The notes under the pieces are model-generated. The model saw only the letters and a list, made by a program, of their open reading frames with translations. It made no database searches and was not told where the DNA came from. Positions 21,417 to 32,091 of a stretch of 64,000 nt of DNA are shown in pieces (the stretch's first letter is position 1; each line of letters begins with the position of its first letter). Where the stretch lies: contig CM054158.1 of assembly GCA_028751875.1 (NCBI GenBank), positions 6,692,861 through 6,756,860 of the forward strand, written 5' to 3'. Source of the DNA: Rapana venosa. Its lineage: Eukaryota; Mollusca; Gastropoda; Neogastropoda; Muricidae. Position numbers and translations under genes: made by a program.

Positions 21417-22130
21417 GGGACACTCTGTTACCTGCAGAGGGAAGGGCTGTGCCAGCTCCAGCTTGCCCATGACACTCTGCCTGAAAACTTCAGTGTGGTG
21501 TCAGGCCCACTGACATCTCTGGGAGGTTTTTTTATTTTTAATTTTTATTATTCTTTTATTTTGAGGATAATGGAATAAGCACTTATGTGCTTTTTTTTTT
21601 ACATCCAGTCCCCGTGTGTCTGCAGTTTTGTAAATTTTGTCATCCGCTCCCACCGGCAGGAGAAGTCAAATCACTGAACCAGCCTTCGTGTGATTGAGGT
21701 CAAGGTGGTTGGTCATGTTTGCACCAAAATCATCCTTGAAAGTGCTAATGACGATGTTGTATGCCTGTTCCTGTACACCACCTCAAAATTGCGATCTGCG
21801 TGCCATGGGTGTGTGGTAACAGATGGGTTTAGGAAAGGCACAACATGCTTCCATATGTTGTGGGTGTACAGCCACCCATGGTGTCCGTAAAGGAACCAAA
21901 CGTCTCAGCATATGTCTTGGGTGTACAGCCACTCTGGTATCCATAAAGGAACCAAACGTCTCACTGTATGTCATGGGTGTAAAGCTACTCATGATCTTAT
22001 GGAAGGCACAACATGCACATCAGCAACCCATGGTTATGTGAAGCACAAAGTTCTTTCCATAAGTTGTAGTTGCTTAGCAGCCCAGGATTTGAAGGAAAAA
22101 CACACTACTGCGCATTGCAGATGTTGAGTA
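21417..22130 (+). pseudogene. Decayed coding segment with CxGC repeats, split by a SINE
   Basis: An ACACAG acceptor leads into GTLCYLQREGLCQLQLAHDTLPENFSVVSG. A SINE fragment (21535-21657) interrupts. Then, after a one-base shift near 21692, the text continues EVKVVGHVCTKIILESANDDVVCLFLYTT. It ends in about four 19-codon repeats of the type CxGCxATHGxxKGTKRL, with unit starts near 21807, 21862, 21919 and 21975 (spacing 55-57 bp), and stops at about 22127. Regular Cys-x2-Cys and His spacing suggests a zinc-binding repeat protein (inference). Two or three frameshifts are required. It may be a dead exon of the host gene, a pseudogene, or transposon sequence; I do not recognise the family. Confidence 0.45.
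21535..21657 (-). repeat. SINE family 1, 3' fragment
   Basis: Minus-strand 3' end of the family (GCACATAAGTGCTTATTCCATTATCC before an AAATAAAAA-type tail), cut at the CCGGTGGGAG point. GGAG flanks both sides and may be a short target duplication. Confidence 0.7.
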
Positions 22131-22344
22131 ACCAATGCTGTCTGCAGAGAAACCTGCCTGCCTTGTAAAACAAGGGTTGGTGTGGGGTTTTTAAGAAGGG
22201 ACAGTGATTTTTCTGCAATAGTACTTGAGGTGCATGAAAGGCAGGCATTTATATATATACACATACATACACAGGAGCTGTTGGTGAAGGACGGTAAATG
22301 ATCTGTCACTTTACAGTACATGTGCATGAATTTATACTGGTCCA

Positions 22345-22397
<53 letters not shown>

Positions 22398-22412
22398 CAC
22401 ACACACAACACA
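22345..22412 (+). repeat. (AC)n microsatellite
   Basis: About 50 bp of pure AC, then ATAC repeats. Confidence 0.95.
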
Positions 22413-22569
22413 CATACATACATACATGCGGGGGTGGGGGTGGTAGGGAGAAAGAAATACATGAGAGAGACAGAGGCAAACACAAACACGGTCACTCGTG
22501 CACATGAGAAAGAAAGAGAGGGGAGATGATAATACCGTTCTTGTGCAGGCCCATATATTCTTCCCCCCC

Positions 22570-22587
22570 CACTCTCTCTCTCTCTCT

Positions 22588-22655
<68 letters not shown>
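22570..22655 (+). repeat. (TC)n microsatellite
   Basis: About 85 bp of CT, one GTGT interruption. Confidence 0.95.
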
Positions 22656-22656
<1 letters not shown>

Positions 22657-22659
22657 GTT

Positions 22660-23223
22660 TCTCTGTCTGGAAAGTACTATCACGCTTATGGCCATCATAG
22701 CTGCTTTTTACAAGGGCTGAAGACAGTCTGAATATAGCATTTTATAACATAATGTCTTTATGTAGGCCTTGGCACTTTGTTTATATATATATCACAATTA
22801 ATAACCAGTAACGCTTTTGGCCTGAACCAAAAATGTGTTTGACAGAATGTGTTGAATTAAGAGACAATATGTGCACAGGGTATAATTTGCCTTGTAATGA
22901 TAAAAGTAAAGAAATCAGCTCTCAAAGTGCCAAACAATACTGTAAAAGATGTAATTTTTATATCCATGAAATGAACCAGACTTTTTTATGTTTATTATTT
23001 GGTCACTAGTCTTCCAGGTTCAGCGGGGTGTAGATCAGTCTGCCCCTTGATGAACAGGTAAGTAGTAGTTTGGGTGTCTGGCCTGCCCAGCCTAATTCTG
23101 CACTGTGGTAGTGTTTAGCTGCTTCAACAACAGTGAAATCTGCATCTGTCCTGGCTGTGTGTTTGCTTGCTCACTTTGTTTCCCTCTGGTCAGCTTGCTT
23201 CTGGATTGCTTCAATCTGTTTCT

Positions 23224-23225
<2 letters not shown>
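22660..23225. other. Intron, nothing recognised
   Basis: AT-rich, no open frames or repeats apart from short TA runs. Confidence 0.4.
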
Positions 23226-23227
<2 letters not shown>

Positions 23228-23294
<67 letters not shown>

Positions 23295-23295
23295 G
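23228..23295 (+). repeat. (TC)n microsatellite
   Basis: Nearly pure CT, about 65 bp. Confidence 0.95.
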
Positions 23296-23382
23296 CAACC
23301 CCCCTTTATGTATGGGCCAATGGCCTTTTTGCGAATAAATCTTTTGAGTTCTCTCTCTCTCTCTCTTTTTTGTTGTTATTCT

Positions 23383-23735
23383 TCAGCTAGAGCTCCGAGG
23401 TTCACCACTGGTAAGGTTTTGCGTATGTGACCGTTATGGTAGCCACATTCCATCTTCACGGCTGATGTCTAAACACGACACCAGTGTACCTGCATTTTCA
23501 AAATTCTGTTTTACGTTTATGCAGGCACATTATGACCTACTCTTCTGAAAGGCAGAAAAGCTTTTTAACATTAGCACAAGATGCTCTGCGTGCATTCGTA
23601 CGCAGGACCTCGGTTTATAGTCTCGTCCAAAGGACTTTAGGGGGGGGGGGGGGGGGTGGGGGTGGGTGGCGTGAACTCCAGGGGGAAAACATTCCCTGGC
23701 ATAGGCGTCTTGGTGAAACTGTTTCAAATTTGGTT
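23383..23735 (-). repeat. SINE family 1, long-tail variant, with poly-G
   Basis: Minus-strand SINE. The plus strand starts with the long-tail module CTAGAGCTCCGAGGTTCACCA and continues to TAGTCTCGTCCAAAGGACTTT. A run of about 16 G at 23641 replaces the usual GGGG. The tRNA-like head is eroded. Confidence 0.7.
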
Positions 23736-24113
23736 GAATGTATACTTCAAAGCTCAATCTGTTTCTGTGCTGTGGCAATTGTTTAACTCGCTAGAGTTTT
23801 TCTTTTTTTCTCTCTCTCCCTTTTGTGTGTGTGTGTGTGTTGTTCCTGGGCTGGAGCTCCGAGGTTCCTCAACAGTGAGCCTGTTTGCGTATGCCACCAT
23901 GTTTGCCCACCATTAAGGTAGCCGTATTTCTGGCTTCGGGGATGATGTCTAAACATGACACCCATATGTAATGCATTTTCATATTAATTTGGTCATCCGT
24001 TCTTACCAGCATGAGTGGCCTACTCTTCCAAAAGGTAGAACAGGTTTTAGCATGTGCGCAAGATGTTTTTCATGCGTTTACTCAGTTTTTAGTCTCATCC
24101 AAACAGGGTTCGT

Positions 24114-25780
24114 ACAAATCTTAAAAAGCCCTAAAAGGCCCTGATTTTTGAAGATCCAAAATAAGGCCCCTAAAAAGCCCTAAAAATGAGACGTATGGCC
24201 CTGGAGGCCCTAAAAAGCCCTAAAACTGGGAATCACGAGTGAGAGTTTCTGTTGAAATGTAGATTAAACAAATATACAAAATAAAACTTATGAGAAATGA
24301 AAGCAAGAAGGGTGTCCAAAGATCGTATTATCGCTGATAGAATGCCTGTCGTCTGCTATATATCAATGTCACGCCATCTATATTGCCAAGGGAGTAGTTT
24401 GCCTCCATTGGAAGCACATATTCGCTTTGCTTTCACCAGCTATTTTTTACATGAGGAGGACTACCTACCCCTATGGTATGTCCGTAATTTGTTCGGAAAA
24501 TGATGTTTAACTATGGAACTGCGATCCTGAGTAAAAAAAACAACAGAAAACCAGTTTTCTGTTAACTGCGCTATAGTCCTTCTCTACAAGATTTTTCAAT
24601 TTTAGCACAGCTGCGCTGTGAATAGCAAGGCCTATTGTTTCTCCTGTGCGCATGCGCAGTTTACAAAATGGCAGTCAGTGATGCGTGTCAGAATGGGAAT
24701 ACAATATAACCTGTAGCCAAATCTGTTCTTTATTTGAGGAGATTTTCCCACGGATTTCCTACAGAATGCATACAGAAACAAATCCAGTTGATAAGGCAAG
24801 TCAGAAATGCCAGCACTTTGTATATTTTCCACCACTCAATGTGGTCAATTTAGTTGACTTTAAAATTTGCAGCTTATTCAGTTATTGGCAGGCTTGATCC
24901 GAAGATTCTTGCTTTAAAAAAACCACAACTATGGGGAGATAAAAAAAATTTTAAAATATGGGGAGAGGGCGTGGGCATCCTTTTCAAGCCAGTGTTAGGC
25001 CTACCACTCGGTCTGCATTGACGATAGGGGACTTGTACATGTATTCATAGTGAAGAGAACTTGCGTCCAGCAAAGTCTCTGTCTCTATCTCTCTCTTGTG
25101 CATGCATACATTCATGTGCGTGCGTGGTGTGTGTGTGTGTGTGAATGCCTGTATTATGAATGTGTGAGATTGAAATAAAGGAGCAGAATTTGGAAAAGGC
25201 ACTAAGAGGTGACTGTGTGCGGGTATTGTTATTACCAGTTCTAGTACCTGGTAACCATCTGCATCTTTGATGAGGCAAGGAGACTGGTTCACATCAGATG
25301 AAGTTTGAGGGATAGTGTCTGAAGTTCACTTTGCTAGTTGTTTGTGAAAAACCTATTAGAATCAGAGACACTTATGTCAGTTTTCACTTTGCTTGGAATT
25401 TCAAGACATGGAGACTTCCATCACATCAGATTGATGTTTTACTGTGTGAAGATTTTAATTCACTGTGGTATCTATGAATGATTGAAAGACATTCTAAAAC
25501 TTAACTTGGATTTGTCTGTGCAAGATACAGCGCTATATAAATTCCATTTATTATTATTATTTATTATTATTATTATTAATAATCAATATCCAACATACAG
25601 TTTTAGACAAGAAGACTTTGCTTTCATGAGTTTGAGATTGGGTTATCAAAGTAAACGTGTACACAGGTTGATAATTATACTTTGATGCCCCGTGGCTAGG
25701 CCCTAAATTTGGAAATAATGGCCCCTAAAAAGCCCTAAAAAGGCCCTAAATTTTCCCCCACCAAGTCTGTATGAACCCTG
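24114..25780. mobile_element. hAT-like non-autonomous DNA transposon, 1667 bp
   Basis: The ends form inverted repeats starting CAGGGTTCGTACA and, at the other end, CAGGGTTCATACA. The host bases TCCAAA are duplicated on both sides (24108-24113, 25781-25786), and the uninterrupted SINE shows that word once. Both ends carry clusters of GGCCCTAAAAAGCCCTAAAA. CAGGG termini fit hAT elements; the 6-bp duplication is shorter than the usual 8 bp. No transposase is detectable. An L2-like LINE tail (25510-25590) has inserted inside it. Confidence 0.8.
25510..25590 (+). repeat. L2-like LINE 3' tail
   Basis: GCAAGATACAGCGCTATATA then AATTCCATTT and (ATT)n, the shared 3' end of this LINE family. Confidence 0.8.
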
Positions 25781-26159
25781 TCCAAAGGACTTTTGGGGGG
25801 GGATTAGAACTAGCACTGATGTTAACTACAGGGGGGGGTGGGGGGGAATCCCCTTGACCAGGTGGTGACTCTAACCCAGGTTCGACCGTCTGTCTTGAAA
25901 TAACAACCGCAGCGTTCTAACCACTAGACTACCCCGCCAGCCCCTCCCTGCACCAACTACCCGCCCTGTGTAGTCTGCTTCTTTTCTGGCTGTGTGTTTG
26001 CCTTCGCGCTTTGCTTTCCCAACGTTCATCAGTTGATGTCAGAATGGCTTCAGTCTGTTTCTGATTGGATGGCTGTAATTCCCTCTCCAGTCTTTTTCTG
26101 TGCTGTGGTGGTAACCAGTTTACTGACCTGTTTAATTATTAATTAATCCAGAGCACTTG

Positions 26160-26217
26160 CTTTCTCCATGCTAATTTTAAGCAGCATCAAGCAAGGCTAC
26201 CAAGTGGATGGGTGGCC

Positions 26218-26249
<32 letters not shown>

Positions 26250-26755
26250 AGCAGCAGCAGTAGTAGTAGTATGGGGATAATGGAATAAGCACTCATGTGC
26301 ACAGCAACACACAGTGGTCTACTCTTCAAAAAAGTGGAACAGGTTTTAACATGTGCACAAGATAATCTGCGAGCGTTCTTACATGGGACCTCAGTTTATA
26401 GTCTTATCAGAAGGACTTTTTGGGGGAGTGGAGTTGGCCCTGATGTTAACTCCAGAAGAAAAGTATCCCCTTGAATGGGATTCAAACCCGGGTCATCAGA
26501 TCACGAGCCAATGCGCAAATCTCTAACCAACCAGACTATCCATCCCCCACCATTTGCGCGCCTTGGCTTCAGTACAGTCCCCCAGTTCACCCAGCTGTAA
26601 ATATGTACCTGTCTCTTTAAGGTCAGGGAAGGTAAAGCAGCGAGGGTGAGGAGGTGGGCGCTGCCCTCAATATGCTGGCCCCTAGAGAAACTGAGGTCTC
26701 TGGTGCCTCGCTCCCCTATGACCACATAGGTTATGGGACACCTTTACCTTGAATA
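26160..26755 (+). repeat. SINE family 2 (5S-like), split by a SINE family 1 copy
   Basis: 26165-26219 (TTAAGCAGCATCAAGCAAGG..TGGATGGGTGG) and 26545-26755 (GCGCGCCTTGGCTTCAGTACAG to CCTTTACCTT) are the two halves of one family 2 SINE. The segment between is a (TAG)n run and a minus-strand family 1 SINE. Confidence 0.8.
26220..26545 (-). repeat. SINE family 1 inserted in SINE family 2
   Basis: Contains, on the plus strand, GATAATGGAATAAGCACTCATG, TAGTCTTATCAGAAGGACTTTT and the head GGATTCAAACCCGGGTCATCAGATC. A (TAG)n stretch at 26216-26270 marks its tail side. Confidence 0.8.
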
Positions 26756-26929
26756 AATTAATATGCTTCTGTTCTGGCTTGTATGTCTGCCCTCTCACTT
26801 TGTTTCCCTCTGTTGAGTTTGTTTGCTTTGTCTGGGTTGCTTCGCTCTTGTTTCTTCTAATTTAGTTGCTTACTTCACTCCCTGGTCTATTTTCTGTGCT
26901 GCCTGTGGTGATTGTGTTCTTGTGCGCTT

Positions 26930-27000
26930 TGATTTGTTGCTTTACAAGATTCAGTGCTATATAAATTCCATACATTATTATTATTATTATTATTATTGCC
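26930..27000 (+). repeat. L2-like LINE 3' tail
   Basis: TTTACAAGATTCAGTGCTAT, TATAAATTCCATACA and (TTA)n. Confidence 0.8.
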
Positions 27001-27244
27001 TGTTTCATCTGCATCTGTCCTGGCTGTGTGTGTGTTTCCCATTCGCCTTGTTTCTTTCCCTCTGTTCAGTCTGTGTGGAAGTGCCTCAACCTGCTTCTTG
27101 TTTGGGTTTTTGTTGTTATTGTTGTTGTTGTTGTTTCAGTCCTGTTCAGTCTGTTCTGTGTAGCTGTCTCTCTGCTTATGTCTCGGGTTGTTTTTCCACA
27201 TTTCTGTTATTTTTATTTGAACGATCGCATGTGCATGAATGATT

Positions 27245-27350
27245 GGAATGCAAGCACTTTGATTTGATTTGCTTTACATGATTCAGCACTATAAAAATTC
27301 CTTCTGTTTTTGATGATAACAATGATGATGATGATGATTATCATCATCAT
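27245..27350 (+). repeat. L2-like LINE 3' tail, diverged
   Basis: TTTGATTTGCTTTACATGAT, CAGCACTATAAAAATTCC, then a (GAT)n run instead of (ATT)n. Confidence 0.55.
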
Positions 27351-27522
27351 CAGCTTTGTTGTTGCGTTGGGGGTTTTTTGGTGGTGGGGGCTGGCTGTTA
27401 TGTTATTGTTGTTGTCATTTCAGCCTGTGTTGATGTGCATGTGAGCATTCAGTGTGTCATGTTGTGGTTAGGAAAATATCAACATATATTATCTTTTTTC
27501 CCGCTTGTATCCTGTACCAGAA

Positions 27523-27671
27523 AATCAGCTGCTCTGAAGTCGGCATAGTTTGTCCTCTGTGGCCAGTGGGCAGACCTCCTGCAGAGACCTTTACCAGCGC
27601 AGGAGAAATCCAGGCACTGACTGTGTACCCTACCAGAAAAGAGAGACAATGTGCAGAATTCATTCACACCT
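27523..27671 (+). CDS. Candidate exon or dead exon
   Basis: TGTACCAG acceptor, then an open phase-0 segment: KISCSEVGIVCPLWPVGRPPAETF and further to EFIHT. The only donor-like GT (ACCT|GTAATA) leaves phase 1, which does not fit exon c (phase 0). It may be an alternative terminal exon, a lost exon or chance. No domain recognised. Confidence 0.25.
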
Positions 27672-27869
27672 GTAATATTTTTTTTTTAAACTTAATACAA
27701 AATATTTTGTATACTTGTGTAGACAATTTGATCTTTACTAATGACTTTTGTTTGCTCATCTGAAAATAGAAAACAAATTAGATTATCAACATTGTAAGCT
27801 GTTTGTGATTTTTGCTGTAAAATTATGTATTAATCCTTCAACAACAGTATTTAAAAAAAAAAGGGGGGG

Positions 27870-28262
27870 GAGAGAGGGAAACTATTGTCTAGAAAGCAAA
27901 AAGTCCGGGTCAGAAGTGTGCGGTGGTTTGAATCCCGTTTGGACCTGAAACTTTTTCCCCATCCATTAAACCATGAGTGGTGGTCTGGGTACTGGTCTTT
28001 CAGATGAGACAATGAACTGAGGTCCCGTTTGTTACGCAAAATTATTCAGCGCATGTAAAAGAACCCACGGCAACAAGAGAGTTGTCCCTGGCAAAATTAT
28101 TAGAAAAAAGCCACTCTGATAGGGAAACAAATACAGTTGCAGACTTGAAAAAGAAAGAAAAAAAGGGTGGCGCTGCTCTTGTGGCGACGCGCTCTTCCCA
28201 GGGAGAGCAGCCCGAATTTTACACAGAGAAATCTTGTGTCCTAAAGTGGTATAAAATAAAAT
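27870..28262 (+). repeat. SINE family 4, plus strand
   Basis: Head partly lost (starts TCTAGAAAGC), B box GGTTTGAATCCC, core GGTCTTTCAGATGAGACAAT at 27994, AAGAACCCACGGCAACAAGA at 28060, CCCAGGGAGAGCAGCCCGAA at 28197, and an (ATAAA)n-like tail. Confidence 0.85.
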
Positions 28263-28358
28263 AAAGAAAATAAAAATAAATGTGTTTGTCCTCTGAGGAT
28301 AATGAGCAGATTTGATATACCTTAACCTGTTCCCTCTGTCTCGTTCCTCTCTCCTCTC

Positions 28359-28364
<6 letters not shown>

Positions 28365-28400
<36 letters not shown>
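28365..28400 (+). repeat. (TC)n microsatellite
   Basis: Short CT run with flanking CCTCTC words. Confidence 0.9.
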
Positions 28401-28404
<4 letters not shown>

Positions 28405-28464
28405 CTCTCCCTCTGCTTCTCTCATTCTTCAGTCATGTTTTTATACTTGCAATGTTTTTGGGTT

Positions 28465-28868
28465 TTTTTGTACCACTTTAGGTCATAGCAGATTTCACTG
28501 CATCAAATTGGGCTGCTCTCCCTAGGGAGAGTGCATCACCACAAGAGTAGCCCCACCCATTTTTTTTTCTTTTTCTGTCTGCATCTGTATTTGTTTCCCT
28601 ATCAGAGTGGCTTTTTTTTCTACAGTATTTTGCCCGGGATGACTCTCTTGTTGCCGTGGTTTCTTTTACATGTGCTAGATAATTATGTGTAACATACAGG
28701 ACTTCGGTTTATTGTCTCATTCAAAAGACAAGCACCCAGACCACCACTCATGGTGTAATGAATGGGGCAAAAGTTTCGGGCCCAAACGGAGATCGAACCA
28801 CCGCACTCTTCCGACCCAGACTTTTCGCTTTCTAGGCAGGTGCGTTACCTCTAGACCACCGATCCATG
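28465..28868 (-). repeat. SINE family 4, minus strand, near full length
   Basis: From the tail side TACCACTTTAGGTCATAGCAG to the tRNA-like head at 28780-28868 (on the minus strand TGGTCTAGAGGTAACGCACC). Good second example of the full unit. Confidence 0.88.
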
Positions 28869-29289
28869 TTAATGATTGGACACTGTGAAGATTGTAAGAA
28901 GAAGTGTGCCACGCCTCTTGTCTCGGAACTCGGAAATTTAATGTACCAGGCCATATGCCCATGACATAAGATTCAGAACATCTTGAAGTAAAACAAACTA
29001 AAGCAAAACACTTCACATTAAATTTGTCAACAATTTCAAGGTTGCATGTAGAGATCAGTCTAATGTGCACTCTCTCTCTCTCCCTCTCTCTCTCCCTCAT
29101 GCACACTCATACACACACGCACGCTCGCACGCACACGCTCGCACACACACACACACACCTATAATTATACACAAACACATGTGCATGCATGCACACACAC
29201 CATACACACATGCCCTTACAAATGCAAATAAGCTAGTTCTCATTAATATACAAATGGCATACCAAAAATAATCAAGATCTTCCACGTTT

Positions 29290-29640
29290 TCAAAACAATA
29301 CACATGTTGGTTGATTTAAGAAGTCTGTCATGGTTTTTCTGTTTCATTTCACCTCTTTTGAAAAGCTTCGAATATATACCATGCAAGTGCTTTAGAATGT
29401 TTTTCACTGGCCATCAGAAGTGTCGCTGCAAACCTTGATGGTCGTGAGAAAAATTTACGAGGTCAGTATTTTTCCCTAATTTCACAATATACTGGACACA
29501 CCAACAAAAAGTGAACTTCCGATTCAAGAGCATCTTTACAAAATGGACAAAATAAACTTTCTACTGGTTGAGCAACATGTCGATACCTTTGAGTTTTTAA
29601 TGGTGAGACACCTAATCTAAAACGTAACAACTGTTTTCTT
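29290..29640 (-). mobile_element. LINE C-terminal zinc-finger fragment
   Basis: Minus-strand translation contains PFCKDALESEVHFLLVCPVY, the C-x2-C...H-x4-C domain found after the reverse transcriptase in many non-LTR retrotransposons. Only the tail of the element remains. Related pieces are at 44290 and 53090. Confidence 0.6.
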
Positions 29641-29677
29641 ACAGCATAATTCTAACGCCTTTTTGTCTGGTGTCCAG

Positions 29678-29841
29678 GACTGGGGTTCTGACAGCCAGCT
29701 GCCGAAGGAGGACAGCCCAGAGCCCCGGACTGCTCCAGAGACTGTGACCTCCAGCCATGAGGATGAACCTGGAGAGGATGGAGAGACGTCTCCACCCTGT
29801 TGTCTGGGGCTGCAGGAGGAAGAGGGATCTTCCCTTCATGT
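29678..29841 (+). CDS. G-patch protein gene, exon c
   Basis: A 164-nt exon between GTGTCCAG and GT|GTGAGT. It starts in phase 0, as exon b requires, and ends in phase 2. It encodes DWGSDSQLPKEDSPEPRTAP and continues acidic, Ser/Pro/Glu-rich, with a short PPCCLG patch. It is probably a disordered linker before the G-patch. The low-complexity content means little conservation should be expected, so support comes from splice sites and phase rather than domain homology. Confidence 0.7.
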
Positions 29842-30189
29842 GTGAGTAGTAGTAGTTTGTGGACTCTTTCTGAACCAGTGCGAGGTGGCAGAAACATGTG
29901 AGTGTCTGGAGCAGTGAGCTTATGGCGTGGCTGGCAGTAACTTTAGAGGGCAGGTGTTTTTCGCTGTTACTTTGTGAATGTCAAAAGTAGACGCAATACG
30001 CTTTTGAGTTTTATAGTCAGTATGGCTGGTTTGTCAGTGTTATTATGTTTGGTGAAGTTTTAAATAACGGTTTAAAGGAAAGAGTCACAGAATAGCTTTA
30101 GATCTAGTGTACATTTTAGTGCGAGACTCCAGTGAGGTCAGATCCTTTAGGTCAGACCAGATCCCTGAAGGTGGAATGCGGTTTATTTA

Positions 30190-30530
30190 TTTATTTATTT
30201 ATTCATTCTTTTATATCAAGATAATGGAAGAAGCACTCGTGTGCTTTTTTACATCCACTCCCTGTGTGTATGCAGTTTTGTAAATTATGTCATTTGTTCC
30301 CACCGGCACACAATGGCCTACTCTTTGAAAAAGCGGAACAGGATTAAACGTGTGCACAAGATGTTCTGCGTGCGTTCGCACACAGGGCCTCGGTTTATAG
30401 TCTCATCTGAAGGACTTTTGGGGAAAGTGGAGTCTGCACTGATGTTAACTCCAGGGCAAAAATCCTCTTGAACAGGATTCGAACCCAGGTCATCAAATTG
30501 CGAGCGCTATGCTCTAACCACTATTTTTAT
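30190..30530 (-). repeat. SINE family 1, first of a tandem pair
   Basis: Plus-strand order: TTTATTTATTTATT tail, GCACTCGTGTGCTTTTTTAC, CACAATGGCCTACTCTTTGA, core CTCGGTTTATAGTCTCATCT, head GATTCGAACCCAGGTCATCA. Almost full length. Confidence 0.85.
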
Positions 30531-30532
30531 TT

Positions 30533-30885
30533 TATTTTTTTTATTTATTCTTTTATATTGAGGATAATGGAATAAGCACTCATGCGCTTTTTTACATCCA
30601 CTCCCCGTGTGTATGCGGTTTTGTAAATTATGTCATTTGTTCCCACCGGCACACAATGGCCTACTCTTTCGAAAAAGCGGAACAGGATTAAACGTGGTCA
30701 CAAGATGTTCTACATGCATTTGCACACAGGGCCTCGATTTATAGTCTCATCTGAAGGACTCTTGGGGAGAGTGGAGTCTGCACTGATATTAACTCCACGG
30801 CAAAAATCCTCTTGAACAGGATTCGAACCTGGGTCATCAGATTGGGAGCGCAATGTTCTAACCACTAGGCTATCCCATCCCATTA
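30533..30885 (-). repeat. SINE family 1, second of the pair
   Basis: Same unit, same orientation, directly adjoining the previous copy. The tRNA-like head is complete: on the minus strand TAGCCTAGTGGTTAGAACATTG and GGTTCGAATCC. Confidence 0.88.
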
Positions 30886-31079
30886 CCTAAATGGGGGGGG
30901 GGGGGGGGATAGTCACATAATGCAAAAATCTCACCATTGTTGACCCTTGGAGCTCTAGCCAAGGAATGGGGGAAAACAACAAAATCAGACTGTAAACTGA
31001 TGTGAACATGGCGTAACATCTTTCACACTGGGGATGGGGGTGGGGGGGTTGTTGGTGGGGGGGGGTGGGGGGGGGGGGG

Positions 31080-31450
31080 TTGTTCCCAGGCCAGAGCTCT
31101 GAGGTTTAGCAATAGTGAAATTAGGCGTAGGAAACTGTTTCTACCCACCAGCATGGTAGCTACATTCCGACGTTGAGGATAGAGTCTAAACACAACACCC
31201 ATGTGCATGCTTTTTAAAAATAGAAAAAAATTAAAATGTCATCCATTTCTACCAGCATTAAATGGCCTACTCTTCCAAAATGTGGGGCAGGTTTTTAATG
31301 TGTGCACAAGATGGTGCATGTGCATCCACAACTGGGCTCTCAGATTATTGTCTCATCTGAAGGACTTTTCAAGGAGTGGAGTTGGTACTGATGTTAACTC
31401 AAGGGGAGAAATCCCCTCAAATAGGTGTCATAATTTAACGAGCTTAATAC
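31080..31450 (-). repeat. SINE family 1, long-tail variant
   Basis: Contains the extra module (CCAGAGCTCTGAGGTTTAGC to AACACAACACCCATGTGCAT) before the body of the SINE; the head is eroded. Confidence 0.75.
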
Positions 31451-31619
31451 TGTAACCAGGTGTGAGTTTTATTCAGGTAAAGGCCATAGCCCTTTTCTGA
31501 AGAAGGATACATTCTTACCACCTCTTTTTAGTCTTTCGCAACTTTTTTTTTCTTAGGGGGGGGGGGGGCATCTGACATGTGGAGTAGTATTTCTAGCAAG
31601 AAGGCATTGCTTAGAAAGT

Positions 31620-31857
31620 GTCAAACTCTTTTCCTTTTCATAGAAGGGAAGGGAAGGGAAAACCATGATATTTGAGAAGATGTCACTGAAAGTGTTACAC
31701 TAGTTATCTTTCTTGTAAAAAAAAGGTGTCACTGAAGATGTTACTCTATTTTCCTTTGCATAGAAGGAGGGGAAAAAAAGGGAAAACTGTGACATTTAAG
31801 AAGGGAAACTGTGATATTTGAGAAGGCGTCACTTACGGTATCTACTTTTCTTTCCAT
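31620..31857 (+). repeat. Short tandem duplication interrupted by the RTE element
   Basis: The block around CATAGAAGGGAAGGG...GTGTCACTGAA occurs at about 31639 and 31759, and a third partial copy resumes at 35003 beyond the inserted LINE. Unit length is about 120 bp. Confidence 0.65.
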
Positions 31858-32091
31858 TCACTGTTCACTGGTCCCGTAACCCGCCAGGGTCGTAGGGGCG
31901 CTGCATGGTGGACGAACGGTGGACCAGCTGGCTCCACTTAGCGCAGTCGTGGGCGAGTGCCTGGGTGACACTGAAGTCCTCCCCTGTCCAATCACGGATG
32001 TCGTCGGCCCACTTTCTCCTCTGTCTGCCGCGTCTTCTCTTCCCCTGGACTGTTCCTTGCAGGATGGTCTTTGCAAGTCCTTCTGAGCGTG

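Larger units (their letters stand above)
23843..25960 (-). repeat. SINE family 1, long-tail variant, split by a hAT-like element
   Basis: 23843-24113 and 25781-25960 rejoin into one SINE: long-tail module, core (TAGTCTCATCCAAAGGACTTTT across the junction), and tRNA-like head with B box GGTTCGACC and A box region CTAGTGGTTAGAAC, read on the minus strand. Confidence 0.8.
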
